Shown here one piece after another: positions 32,901 through 43,364 of a stretch of DNA of 64,000 bases (position 1 is its first letter; each line of letters starts with the position of its first letter). The translations under genes were made by a program, and so were the position numbers. The notes under the pieces are model-generated. The model did not search any database. It was not told the DNA's origin and was given only the letters and a program-made list of their open reading frames with translations. Origin of the DNA: Axinella damicornis (taxonomy: Eukaryota; Porifera; Demospongiae; Axinellida; Axinellidae); NCBI GenBank assembly GCA_963931865.1, contig OZ007513.1, positions 806,001 through 870,000 of the forward strand, given 5' to 3'.

Positions 32901-35205
32901 CGCACATGGGTCCTTACCTTTGAATTGTTAGTTAGCTACTGATGATTGAGGGCCTTGAATGAAAATCAATTACATAACTTGTTCCGTAGGATCACAATAA
33001 TGCCACGCCTCTTCCTCCCCCCCCCCCCCAACAGTCTCCCTTACTCTCCATGTTCCATAAGCACTCACGGTAATGAGGATGTCGGGAGTGACCGATGGAA
33101 TCTCTGCGGCCATCAGGTGGCGGTCCTCCACTCTGGAGAAGTCACCTGTGTACAGCACCTTCACACCGGCTATCTCGATCATGAACATGGCGGCTCCCAG
33201 CACATGACCAGCATTGTAACACCAGAACTTGATTCCATTCACGTCCACCTCCTACAGTGGAAGAGAATGGGAATCAGAAAGGGTTAAAGGTCAGAGGTCA
33301 TACCAGTATTCCCATTTCTGAGCTATGAACATCTCAAGATCGAGACACACTAACGGTGACCAGTGTATCGAAATAACTTTACCTGGTGGAAGTTGATGGT
33401 CTCAATCTTGTCCATGGATTTCTCTAAGTCCTTCTCCGTATACAACATTTGGTCTGTGGATATGTTACTACAGCGTGAGTGAGGTGGTACGAGTTTGTGT
33501 GTGAGGGTGTGAGGGTGTGTGTGAGAGGTGTGTGTGTGTGTGTGAGGGTGTGTATGTGTGAAGGCAGTGCATGTGTGCATGTGTGAGGGTGGTGCACAGT
33601 GTGTATGTGTGAGGGTGTGCGTGTATGCTTGTTTGTAGATATCACAGTGAGGATAGTGCGCACAGGATACCTGACTTTGATGTAGTCTGACAGCAGCCAG
33701 CGGTAGATGGCCTTCGTAGCATGAGTCATGAAGACACGCCCCTTGAATGTGGTCTGGTGGTTAAAGGTGGACAATTTTATTGAACATGCATTCTACTAGT
33801 GTGGTGATAACAATTTACGCATCAGTATCTTAACTGCTTTAGCAAACAACACTGACACCAGCCCAAGTGCCAGACTCCCTGCCCAAAGGGGGAGGGGGGG
33901 GGGGGGGGGGAGTCTGGTACAGTTGGGAAGGAAGTCTGGTACCGAGAGAGACTATACCAATTCCTGCCTATGTGCTGTGTACAAACATGTTCAGTGAAAC
34001 ATTTGCCACCAAGAGGGAGGAGGGAGGGGCAGGGGGGGGGGGGGGGGGGGGGGGAGGAGGGAGGGGTAGGGAGAGAGGAGGGAGGGGTAGGAGGAGAGGA
34101 CGGAGGGGTAGTGGGAGAGGAGGGAGGGGAAGGGGAGAGGAGGGAGGGGTAGGGGAGAGGAGGGAGGGGTAGGGGAGAGGAGGGAGGGGCAGGGGGAGAG
34201 GAGGGAGGGGTAGGGGAGAAGAGGGAGAGGTAGGGGGAGAGGAGGGAGGGGAAGGGGAGAGAAGGGAGGGGTAGTGGGAGAGGAGGGAGGGGAAGGGGAG
34301 AGGAGGGGTAGGGGAGAGGAGGGAGGGGTTGGGAGCTAGGATCATTACAAATACCTTTTCCAGGAACCATGGTAGTGCTCCACAGTGGTCCAAGTGAAAG
34401 CTGTGTGTGTGTGTGTGTTGTGTGTGTGTGTGTGTGGCATATTTGCACTCTGAGCCTCATCTGAGCATGAAGGGATGAACTCTGTGGGCTAATTAACTAA
34501 AAACTTTCAGTGCTCGGTGCTAAAGGTCAGCAAATTAACTCCATACTCACTGAGTTATCAGGAGGAGGTCGATTTCATCGGCTTCAATCATGTCAGTGTA
34601 AGGCAGAGCGTCCATGCCAGAGAGGCCAGGATGGATACCACAGTCCAGCTGGAGGCAGAAGAGGAACAGGGGACGAGACGAAGAGGGGGGAGAGGGAGGA
34701 GAGGGGAACAGGGGGCGAGACAAAGAGGAGGTGGATGGAGAGAGGAAAGAGGAGGGGGTGGAGGGAGGAGGGAGAGAGGAACAGGGGATAAGACGAAGAA
34801 AAGGGGGGATGGAGAGGGAGGAAGAGGGATGAAAGACCTCCAAACTACACAGGCTTGGGAATAAATGCGCTAGGAGGATCAGAACTTGACTCGAAAGGCC
34901 CCTCACTCACCATGATTGTTTTGCCCTTGAACTCCAGCATGATGCACGACCTGCCTACCTCCTGCCCAGCACCCCTGAGCAACAGAGATTACCTCATTAC
35001 ATGTGCCCTGTGCATGCCGGCAACTCTCCAAGCAGCTCCAGAGATCTGCTTGCAGAGTTGCCGGCATGCATTGGTGTGCATTAAATGGAACAAACTGTCT
35101 TTGCTCCGAAAAAATATCCCCGACCTCAACTCACAGCGGTCTTATGGTGAGCTGGTCGCTCTCCTCCGGAGCATCGCCACCTTCTGCCTTTCTCTTGCTG
35201 GCCAT
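25313..35205 (-). CDS. CPSF3: CPSF3 (CPSF73), copy 1
   Basis: Twenty-two phase-matched coding exons, read leftwards: 35135-35205, 34911-34974, 34551-34648, 34355-34400, 33671-33753, 33383-33467, 33069-33251, 32706-32766, 32291-32380, 31860-32035, 30660-30818, 28979-29048, 28831-28907, 28693-28767, 28428-28614, 28106-28140, 27436-27543, 27239-27292, 26788-26875, 26109-26160, 25679-25799, 25313-25399. They total 2,070 nt, 689 residues; human CPSF73 has 684. This is the endonuclease that cleaves pre-mRNA 3' ends in the nuclear CPSF and histone processing complexes. Metallo-beta-lactamase residues present: HFHLDH (78-83), H165, D186. Beta-CASP residues present: E211, H403 (SAHTDY), H425 (LVHGEQ). 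Motif A reads EATYG, where human has ESTYG. The C-terminal CPSF100-binding region is also present. Start [10 protein letters not shown] aligns with the human N-terminus (EESDQL). All donors are GT and all acceptors AG. Confidence 0.95.
26300..26790. repeat. Minisatellite of about 33-36 bp built from the CPSF3 exon 19 splice donor
   Basis: About 12 units contain gaacgtactctccaatcc and ccatcctac(a/t)atcat. The exon-proximal unit overlaps the end of exon 19 and its donor (GAGA/GTACGT on the minus strand). Each further unit repeats that exon-end/donor word, so a ladder of potential 5' splice sites follows the real one. CPSF3 copy 2 has only a few units (about 50999-51065 and 52917-52980). Confidence 0.9.
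27000..27228. repeat. Minisatellite in the CPSF3 copy 1 intron between exons 18 and 19
   Basis: Tandem units combine actatagtgatcc(a/g)c and tatagtatcatgtgatc. They are rich in the short palindromes ctatag and catgtgat. The same array, with a different unit number, is in copy 2 (53190-53408). Confidence 0.9.
27589..27955. repeat. Minisatellite of about 29 bp in the CPSF3 copy 1 intron between exons 16 and 17
   Basis: About 13 units of ctacagatctgagattgtga plus catcatgag. Some units have an extra ctag. It corresponds to the array at 53733-54243 in copy 2. Confidence 0.92.
29261..30450. mobile_element. Two tandem copies of a MITE of about 570-590 bp, family 3
   Basis: The copies start at 29261 and 29863 with aattggggcgagcctgagcg and end with actcaggctcgccccccaat, which is inverted relative to the start. 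CPSF3 copy 2 lacks the whole insertion (empty site at 55570/55571), so it arrived after, or was lost since, the segmental duplication. The interior holds a short open frame (30002-30277) resembling no transposase I know. It sits in the intron between exons 11 and 12. Confidence 0.8.
30893..31740. repeat. Tandem units of about 300 bp with internal inverted repeats
   Basis: About three units lie in CPSF3 copy 1 intron 10. Each contains catgaaaa(a)ccatgga, cagttgaaggttctttt and the word aaatcccagcttc facing its inverse gaagctgggattt, so each unit can fold back. Copy 2 has about two units (56022-56645). Confidence 0.8.
32036..32232. repeat. Tandem units of about 85 bp carrying copies of the CPSF3 exon 10 acceptor
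   Basis: Beside the real start of exon 10 (right end 32035) are two further copies of the exon's first bases with the acceptor, recognisable by ctgcccagtactcatctgaa, then a diverged one (ctggccagtgctcatctgaa). The units also contain cacatgactatcacatgatc. The same structure is in copy 2 (56988-57184), so it predates the duplication. Confidence 0.88.
33893..34345. repeat. Poly-G tracts and GGAGGGAGGGG minisatellite in CPSF3 copy 1 intron 4
   Basis: G runs occur near 33893-33910 and 34035-34054, followed by many units of aggagggaggggtaggggag. Copy 2 has only a handful of units (59541-59600) at the same place, so the array has expanded or contracted since duplication. Open frames on both strands are low-complexity artefacts. 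Confidence 0.92.
35011..35070. ncRNA. 60-nt pre-miRNA-like hairpin in CPSF3 copy 1 intron 1 (candidate)
   Basis: Bases 35011-35027 pair perfectly with 35054-35070, one C:C mismatch follows, then 35029-35035 pair with 35046-35052 around a 10-nt loop. The 5' arm starts tgcatgccggcaactct. The hairpin is identical in CPSF3 copy 2 (60361-60420). Shape and size fit a miRNA precursor or a small foldback element. No expression evidence is available. Confidence 0.5.
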
Positions 35206-35472
35206 CCACGTTCCTGTCGTGCATGTCCCGTTCCAATTCTGGAATGGAATTGATCTGATCAGCATGAGAATGAGATTCTGATGAATGGGATGGGAGACCT
35301 CCCATGCAAGCTAAGACGCTGTCACTGTACAAGGCCTGAAACCTCCAGCCCAGTGCAGGTGGCGTTTGCTCGTAGTACAGGTAAAATTATTGTGTTGCTA
35401 GACCCCCTTTATTAGGCTGAAGGGACTGACGTTCTCTTACCTCAGGCATTGATCTGCATACACAGCTCTAGC
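35206..35472. promoter_or_regulatory. Divergent promoter of CPSF3 copy 1 and the ankyrin-array gene
   Basis: The two start codons are 267 bp apart on opposite strands. Both 5' UTRs and the promoter must lie here, unless there are upstream non-coding exons. A ttacctcag just before the ankyrin start could be an acceptor for such an exon. No TATA box is evident. Confidence 0.6.
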
Positions 35473-38400
35473 ATGGCACAGCCACTACCCAACCCCCTCC
35501 CCCCACCCCTGCCCAACCACCAACCACATCGTCTGGTACCCAAAGTCCCACGATCTTACGCAGCGGATCAGAACTCCCCACTCCATGTTGCCTGCTACAA
35601 AGGTGCGTATCAAGAAGCCCTCATGTTGCTGCTGAGCGGCCATGATGCCTCCGTGAGGAACATCTGGTTGGAGACTCCGCTCCACCAGTCTACTGCGCAC
35701 GGACACTTGGACATTGTCATGTTGCTGCTTGATGCAGGCGCAGATGTGAACAGTGCTGACCATCAAAACATAACCCCGCTCCACCAAGCTGTTATCCACG
35801 GGAATAAAGATGCGGCAGAGCTCCTGCTCTGCTATGGTGCAAGCATACACAATGCAGAAGGCGTGACTGATACGCTGTCAGCCCTGGAACTGGCCGACCA
35901 CGTTCATGTGTGTCATCAAGTGATTGCCGTAGCTCAAGGTACAAGCAGTGTTTTCTAGAGGTTAAATATTTGGCAGGGAGGGATAATGCTTGTGTAGGGG
36001 GGCGCTAATTGGTATTATCTGTTTTGTTTCAAATTTGGAGGGAATTTCTTCCCTAATGTGCCCCAAAATAATGATGGGCATGGATTCTTACTACTTGCGG
36101 ACTTCCTCCAACTGTCAGTATTATATATAGCAACACAGAGCTAGTCTCGTCCCCATACCCTCTACACCCCATCCTCTACGCGTGCCCCATCAGAAAAATC
36201 GAAAGGAGGGTCTGGTAAATAGGCTTGCTATAGCCGGTGTATCTCCGCTGGAATGTGTGTGAAGCTAATTGAAGTGCATTTATGTTGCTGCCCCTGGAGG
36301 CCCATTTCCCCGTCAGTCCTCTCTTGTTCCTGCTGGTGCTGCTGATGCTGCTCCACACTTATCACGGACGCACCATAATCTTGCTGTGACATGTAGTGAC
36401 CTGAAGCGTGCGTGTCTGCGAAAACCCTATAATTATGCATGTATGTTGCAGTGCGACCAGACTCTTCCTCCCTGTGGGAAGGAGGGTGGTTGTGAGACTA
36501 TACCGTCACTCATCCTCAACCTGGATGGCTGCCCTTAGTCCCATGTGCAAGCCTCGGTGTAGCTACATGATATTTTGAAAAGGAACTTGCTCGTTCAAAC
36601 CCTATTGTCATACACTATAGGAAAAGGAAACGAATTGGCTAGTTTGACACAAGGTTGTGAGGTGGAGCACTGGAGTAGTGGGGCACAGTGCACTTTAGGG
36701 AAGCCCCTGATTATCAAGAGATGATTTACTTTTCCTTTAAGAACCTGTAGCAGAGCTGAGGGTTCCAGTGTTTCAGCCGGCACTGACGAGGCAAGACTTT
36801 GACACAGACTCTGCCATTGGGGTCAGCATCCTCACGGATGACAAGAGCATGGGCACATTTGCCACTGATGAAGAGGTCAGTGAGTGTGTGTGAAATACAT
36901 TACGTGAAATATCCCGAGATGATATGCTGATACTCTGTGTAATGTTGTACTTCTGTACCCAGGCTCGTGTGCAATTCATGACGGTTGTCTATTTGTGCAT
37001 TTGTGTGTGTGTATAGGATGTGCAGGAGTATGTGTATAGTTATGGTGAGGTACGTCATATGACCATCACTGAGCATGTGTTGTACACAGTTTACAGTCGG
37101 TAATATCTTGTGGCAGCTGGGCTGCTCTCAAGAGTGGAGGAAGCACGAGGGCTATGGGGGCTGTAGTCCCCCTATTGTGCTCAGGATTTGGGACATTCCT
37201 TCCCAACAGAAACATACACTGCCTGTATAGAGGCAGTTCTTTGATCTATACCAGACCTACCTGTAGCATGCAGCAACATAATTATATCCTTTTGACAACG
37301 TTAAATTTGCCAAAACAATTATCATCGACAGAGCAGAGTGAAAATGGTACAGGATAGAATGGGTAGCAGAAATTTTATGTGAAAATTTTGTGCACTTTGC
37401 ATTGATAAATTTAACCAGGTGTTGCACAGCCTCCATAAACTCTACTATCTTCTGACCCCACTGTGTGTTTTGATTGGATAACCTGTAGCATATATACATG
37501 TCAACCCTCATGCTGTAAGTGCATACTCACCTCTTTCATGCGTTTTCATTTTCATTGTGCTCCTGTTTGAACTTCAATATAGGACCCGTTGTATAAAGAA
37601 CTGGAGGAAGTTGAGTGCACACTTCATATCCATCAGTCACCGTCTGAGGCATCCAGTGAACACCACAGAACAACTGAACTGCACCGTGCTGCAAGGAGAG
37701 GGGACCTTGAGACTGTCAGGCTACTTACAGAGGAGAAACACGAAAACCCACTTCAGAAAGATGAGAGAGGAGACACTGCTCTTCACGCAGCTGCACAGGG
37801 AGGCAGTTTAGACGTGCTCAAGCATTTCATCAGTGAGAAAAACTGCAACCCTGCATGTCAAGGTTATCGTGGGAGAACACCACTTCATGACGCTAGTGGC
37901 AAAGGCCACCTTGATGTGGTCAAGTACCTTGTTATTGAGCAGCAGGTAGACCCTCTGTGTCGGGATGAGGATGGAGGGACTCCACTACACTACAGTTGCA
38001 GAAGAGGTGATCTCAGCATTGTTACATTTCTGAGTGAGGAGATTGAGAAGTACAATCCAATAAAGGAGATTCTTGCTGATCTGAAAGAAAAGTTTGAAAA
38101 CAATCCTCTACACTATGCAGTCCTGTATGGTCACTTGCACATTGTTCAATTCTTCATTTCGGACAAGAACTGTAGTCCGAACATTCCAGGCTGGCACGGC
38201 AGAACCCCTCTTCACTGGGCTGCTGAGAGAGGTCACCTGCACATAGTGAAGTATTTGATTGATGAACAAGGTTGTGATCCATCATGTTTGAATAGAGACA
38301 AAGTGACACCACTTCATCTTGCTGCATACAATGGACATTTTAGAACCCCTCTTCACTATGCTGCTGCTAACGGTCACCTGCACATAGTGAAGTATTTGAT

Positions 38401-39340
38401 TGATGAACAAGGTTGTGATCCATCATGTTTGGATAGAGACAAAGTGACACCACTTCATCGTGCTGCAGACAATGGACATTTAGACATTGTGAAATTCCTT
38501 ACACTGGACCATCACTGCAATCCGACGTCTAGAAATTCCTATGGTAACACTCCGATCACAGGGGCAGCTCAGCATGGCCTTTTGGACATACTCAAATTCT
38601 TCATCACCGATCAGAACTGTAGTCCGAACATTCCAGGCGAGTATGGCAGAACCCCTCTTCACTCTGCTGCTGCTAACGGTCACCTGCACATAGTGAAGTA
38701 TTTGATTGATGAACAAGGTTGTGATCCATCATGTTTGGATAGAGACAAAGTGACACCACTTCATCGTGCTGCAGCCAATGGGCATTTAGACATTGTGAAA
38801 TTCCTTACACTGGAACATCATTGCAATCCAACATCTAGAACTTCCTACGGTAACAACACTCCCATCACAGCGGCAGCTCTGGGGGGCCATTTGGACATAC
38901 TCAAATTCTTCATCACCGATCAGAACTGTAGTCCGAATATTCCAGGCCAGTATGGCAGAACCCCTCTTCACGATGCTGCTGACAAAGGTCACCTGCACAT
39001 AGTGAAGTATTTGATTGATGAACAAGGTTGTGATCCATCATGTTTGGATAGAAACAAAGTGACACCACTTCATCGTGCTGCAAGCAAAGGAAATTTAGAC
39101 ATTGTGAAGTTCCTGACACTGGAAAAACATTGCAATCCCAACCAACGAGCGGTTTCAAACAACACTCCTCTCCACTATGCAGCAAAGAATGGCCACTTAC
39201 GAGTAGTTCAGTTCTTTGTTGAGGAGCTGAAGTGTCCTCCCCACTTGAGAAATAAACGTAATATGACACCTCATCTGTTCGCTAAAGCCAATGGCCATCT
39301 CAATGTGGCTCTCTATTTGCAGAAGAGATTATTATTGTGA
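35473..39340 (+). CDS. Ankyrin-repeat protein, long array (probable duplication chimera)
   Basis: Four phase-matched exons: 35473-35938, 36742-36875, 37017-37049 and 37583-39340, giving 796 residues. Exon 1 (residues 1-155, start MAQPLPNP) encodes about three ankyrin repeats, such as TPLHQSTAHGHLDIVMLLLD. Residues 156-211 are a non-repeat linker. The last exon encodes about 16 more ankyrin repeats, ending ALYLQKRLLL with no SOCS box. Its centre is a higher-order repeat of three ankyrin units (about 306 bp), with TPLHRAA and HIVKYLIDEQGCDPSCL recurring; one unit is shortened near 38335. Ankyrin repeats are protein-binding scaffolds; the partner is unknown. Exon 1 is nearly the same as exon 1 of the SOCS-box gene at 60833, but the homology stops near 36433 in intron 1, so the two genes share a 5' exon and promoter yet differ downstream. 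Joining exon 1 to 36742 rests on splice phase and consensus sites. Confidence 0.75.
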
Positions 39341-40003
39341 TTATTTTATTCAAGCTGACGTACTGTAAGTGCATACATACGTCCACAGCTGAGTATGTGT
39401 AGTGTATCCATACACAGTACTATCTTGCACTGATTGTGTAGGCTCAGTAATTATAAACCAGCAATTTTGTATCTCTCATCGTTAAAATCTCTTGTTTGTA
39501 CTCAATCCTGCAGCCATTGTTTATGCTTGTAGACCTGCAGACTGCAGATATACCATCATTGTTCTTATACCAGTACTTAGGTGCAGCCATGAGCTGCCAT
39601 GATCAGAGTATCCTTTTCACAATAATTATAACACTGTACACACATGGAGACTCGATCCATCACTTTTTGCAGTTGATCCACAACTTAATTACGTGTTTTT
39701 ATAATGTCATTGATGTAATAATAATTTATTAATATACGTGTAGCTAGCTGCTACAAGCTGACTTTTAAGTTCCCCTCCCCCCGAACATCCCAATTCTGTT
39801 ACTCACTCACTCACCCATGCACACATGCTTTAGCTAGCTATTATAGCTAGGTTACGGGATAGCTGGATAGTTACGGGATTCATACGCACAAAGTGCACAT
39901 GGTACCACAAGTAGCTGTAGCTAGCGCTATATTTTTCCCCAGAATGTTTTTAAAACTTAGACTGTACCAATAATGATAATATTGTTGCGGCACAAACTAG
40001 CAG
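39341..40003. other. Intergenic spacer between the ankyrin gene and gene C
   Basis: No gene is seen. The right part (39745-39890) matches the 3' flank of gene B, marking where the duplicated receptor segment begins. Confidence 0.6.
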
Positions 40004-42286
40004 TTATCCCACGCGATCATTACTGTAACTTGTTGCTGGCGACTGTGAGAGGCCAACAACTGAACTAGTCGGTAACCTTGGGATTTCACAGAATTCACGA
40101 TCAGACTGATCAGCACTTTTCGAGACATCGAAGGCACTGCTATTAACAGACTGCTGAGAAAGAAGTGGTTCCCTTTCTGCAGTAAAGAGCGGGGTACGAG
40201 TAACATCATCATCATGTGCACCTCCTACATTCCTCAACATTCTTTGCTCTCCCTTGCGCGTCCACTTGAGCTTGACTTCGTAAGCTCTCTTCAGAATGTG
40301 CAACAGGCATAGAGACAGAAAGTAGACCAGGGGAAGGAGAATAAGCAGGTGTACCAGGATATCCTTGAACTGCGCAAGACCCGGACTTGCAAAGACAATA
40401 TGTGCAGTGTCCCCCTGGAGAATACTGAGTAGGATGAGGTCTGTGATGAGAAGGGTATCAAGAGCATTGAGCCAGTGCTCTTTGTACGGCTGAAAGATGG
40501 CATGTACCATCAACAAGACAATAGCCATTACCTGCAATAGATAGATATTGACATAATAGTCACCAACTAAGCTGAGAAAGAAAATAAGCAGCCTCCACGT
40601 CAGATAAAAACCAGCAAAGGAGCGATATTTGTCTTTGTAGCAAGCCTGGAATTCATCTAAAATAGGTTTCAAGCGAAGCAGGTTGAACCAACGCACCAAT
40701 AGCGGAGAAAGGATAAGCAGACCAAGAAAGAGCACAACTACAAGCATAGTCAACAACGCCAAAATGGCCAACCCAAGCTGATAAGAAGTAAAGTAGATTA
40801 TTGTTGGATCAAGACTAGCATACAAAGTATCCTGAAACTTCACCGGGGCAAGAAAGGAGAGGGAGGTCTGAGTGAGAGAGAAGAACAACAGGTAAAGGAG
40901 AATGCATATTGAGTTGGTGGCACGCTTGTTGTGGTGGAAAAATGGTAGGGCATGACGCTTGGAGATGCATATCATTAGAACAATCATGACCGACAGGAAG
41001 ATAGGGTGGATGTAGCGTAGGAAAGCATATCCAAGTATACTCTGGAGAGGGTCCCTCGGAATACAGATGGGAATCAAGCCAAACACTTTGGGATCCAACT
41101 GAATAAAACCGGTGACAATGAGTTCAAGAACGAAGACGATCTTCGAAGGAAAAGAACCACCTACAAAGTACTGCAAAACACTGAAGAAAAAAACAAAGCA
41201 GTAGAGACATCCAGAGCCAATCAGCAAGTCCAGATACACTACCACCAGATGTGCCGTCACTAGCAATGCCCAGAAGAGTAGAACAAGACCGATCATGACA
41301 ACGATGTATCCATAGCTACAGTCCTCACTAGGGGCACAGTCTACTGCGTCAAAGGTAAAGCTATAGTTCTGTGCACACTGAGAGCAAAGCACTCCTCCTC
41401 GATTCCCATAACACTGAGCATTGGGCTCGGAGAGATCACAGAAGTAGCTTCTGTTACCACAACGTTCACTCGAGCAACGATCAGAAAAGTCACAGAAACC
41501 AAAAGGACAGGGGAATGCTCCGTACGTATGGGTGTTGTTGGATGAAGACGGTAAGGTACCAAACCAATATCCCTCCTGAACACATGTGGTATTGCGATAG
41601 AAGCAGACACTGTCAGATGCAAAATAAGTTCGCTTTTGCTTCAGTGGATCATAGTAGTAGTTTAACTCACACTCATCCTCATCCTCATCCTCATCCTCGC
41701 CCTTGCCTTCATCTTTACACGGAAAACCAAGACAGTTCAGTGTAGGATGAGCTAATGGTGTAAAGCTGTTAGTGATGGTAACGTTGTCACAGTTCATGAA
41801 AGACAATGCACAAGCCTGGAACTGCATTCCTGACAAGAGGACGTTTTGGCAATTGGTGAACGTCAGGTTTGTGCAATACACAGTGCTCGTCTTCACTGCT
41901 CCTGGACCGTTCCCCTGCAGAACAAAATCATGAGAGCCATTGACAACGATGGTCTGATTCAGCGTCTCGTTGTCCGAATCAACCACAATGCGCGAACAAG
42001 CTGGTATCCCCATACACAGGACATACTCCAGTGTGTAGCAAGGGACCGAATAGTTTGAAGAGAGGCAACGTGCAGCATTCTCACACGAGGTAGTCTCATT
42101 GACTGTAATAACTCCATAGCCTCCACTGCACGTCACTACAGTCCGTGCCGGTCTCGAGTGCAGAGCTTGGACGCCCAGCTGAAGCCCAAGGAACAGGACC
42201 AGAAGGAGTACAGACATCATTAGGGCCAATGGCAACTTGTTTGGCAGGGTCCACCTCAAAGTCAAAGATTTAGCAACAGTATGCAA
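40004..42286 (-). CDS. Receptor-like multi-pass membrane protein C
   Basis: An intact single-exon frame of 760 residues, start MHTVAKSLTLRWTLPNK. The architecture is that of gene A: signal-like segment (LLLVLFLGLQLG), glycosylation-rich ectodomain, NVTITNSF, an acidic DEDEDEDE stretch, a Cys-rich GYWFGTLP ... CSQC module, about nine to ten membrane helices, the KPILDEFQACYKDKYRSF loop and a cytoplasmic tail with EREPLL. Its membrane helices and tail are closest to gene B (both end NDRVG), and it shares 3' and 5' flanks with B, so B shows what C would look like without the array. Surface or endosomal membrane location is inferred; ligand and function are unknown. Confidence 0.82.
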   Translation of the reverse strand: MHTVAKSLTLRWTLPNKLPLALMMSVLLLVLFLGLQLGVQALHSRPARTVVTCSGGYGVITVNETTSCENAARCLSSNYSVPCYTLEYVLCMGIPACSRIVVDSDNETLNQTIVVNGSHDFVLQGNGPGAVKTSTVYCTNLTFTNCQNVLLSGMQFQACALSFMNCDNVTITNSFTPLAHPTLNCLGFPCKDEGKGEDEDEDEDECELNYYYDPLKQKRTYFASDSVCFYRNTTCVQEGYWFGTLPSSSNNTHTYGAFPCPFGFCDFSDRCSSERCGNRSYFCDLSEPNAQCYGNRGGVLCSQCAQNYSFTFDAVDCAPSEDCSYGYIVVMIGLVLLFWALLVTAHLVVVYLDLLIGSGCLYCFVFFFSVLQYFVGGSFPSKIVFVLELIVTGFIQLDPKVFGLIPICIPRDPLQSILGYAFLRYIHPIFLSVMIVLMICISKRHALPFFHHNKRATNSICILLYLLFFSLTQTSLSFLAPVKFQDTLYASLDPTIIYFTSYQLGLAILALLTMLVVVLFLGLLILSPLLVRWFNLLRLKPILDEFQACYKDKYRSFAGFYLTWRLLIFFLSLVGDYYVNIYLLQVMAIVLLMVHAIFQPYKEHWLNALDTLLITDLILLSILQGDTAHIVFASPGLAQFKDILVHLLILLPLVYFLSLCLLHILKRAYEVKLKWTRKGEQRMLRNVGGAHDDDVTRTPLFTAEREPLLSQQSVNSSAFDVSKSADQSDREFCEIPRLPTSSVVGLSQSPATSYSNDRVG

Positions 42287-43364
42287 AAGCAGGAATTAAA
42301 CTTTACCAGATCGATGCACTCCTGGTCCCAGACACAGCTGAGTCGGCTGAAAAATGACTCAATAATGGAAGACTGGGAAGTCCCTTGTGCCATATATGGA
42401 GTACTGCAACACGTTGAGTTGCTGCAAGCACTGGGAAGTTTGTTTAGACCACAGGCAAGTGCAAAAGAGCATTGTTCCCTTACTATATAGCTAGGGTTCT
42501 TGTCATGTGAATGGTAGTATAGCTAATATAATTATACGAAGTAGTTATTGGTCTGGCAGGAGGTAGGGCAACGGTTAGAGCAAATTAGGGCCAGGGCAGT
42601 TGCTCGATTCGCATGCGTGCCATTATTTAAAGTATGTACGTCCTAGGTAAATTTTCCAGCCCTATTGCATGTGGTCTGTGCATGTCTTGTGGGTCCACCT
42701 ACGTAAGGCTGTGCATGTCTTGTGGGTCCACCTATGTAATGCTGTGCATGTCTTGATGGGTCCACCTACGTAAGGTTGTGCATGTCTTGTGGCCGGCCGG
42801 GTCCACCTATGTAATGCTGTGCATGTCTTGTGGGTCCACCTACGTAAGGCTCAGGCATGTCTTGTGGGTCCACCTATACGTAAGGCTGTGCATGTCTTGT
42901 GGGTCCACCTATGTAATGCTGTGCACGTCTTGGGTCCACCTACGTAAGACTGCATGTCTTGTGGGTCCACTTATACTGTAGGACTAGTGTGGTCTGTGCA
43001 TGATTGTCTTGTGGGTCCACCTATACCGTAGAGCTATATAGTGCGGTCTGTGCATGATTGTCTTGTGGGTCCACCTATACCGTAGAGCTATATAGTGCGG
43101 TCTGTGCATGATTGTCTTGTTATGGGTCCACCTATACCGTAGAGCTATATAGTGCGGTCTGTGCATGATTGTCTTGTGGGTCCACCTATACCGTAGGGCT
43201 ATATAGTGTGGTCTGTGCATGATTGTCTTGTGGGTCCACCTACGTAAGGCTGTGCATGTCTTGGGTCCAGTAGTTTTCATGGTGGCTATCACTATAGTGA
43301 TAGCCACCATGGATTATTAATCACTCGACTGGATTAGCACTGGGGTACACAACCAGTTCAAGGT
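42287..43364. other. Spacer 5' of gene C, mostly satellite
   Basis: It begins with the 5' flank shared by genes B and D, then a family-1 MITE relative near 42535-42640, then the minisatellite annotated at 42665-43275. I see no gene. Confidence 0.6.
42665..43275. repeat. Minisatellite with units of about 30 and 65 bp
   Basis: About 15 units centre on ctgtgcatgtcttgtgggtc and cacctatgtaatg or cacctacgtaag. The right part has longer units with taccgtagagctatatagtg. One or two units also occur near 25030 and 49783-49860, so the array expanded specifically in this spacer. Frames through it are artefacts. Confidence 0.9.

Noticed and set aside
33822..34460. Long Pro/Ser/Leu-rich frames in CPSF3 intron 4
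   Set aside because: They arise from the polypyrimidine complement of the ggaggg minisatellite; the corresponding sequence in copy 2 is mostly missing.
36440..36560. Possible extra exon of the ankyrin-array gene (frame with TLPPCGKEGG)
   Set aside because: Its phase does not join exon 1 without an early stop, and no good donor follows in a usable frame.
42778..43310. Repeat proteins with MHVLWP-like or HRPHYIALRY-like units
   Set aside because: They are frames through the minisatellite at 42665-43275, with no conservation of frame or splice context.
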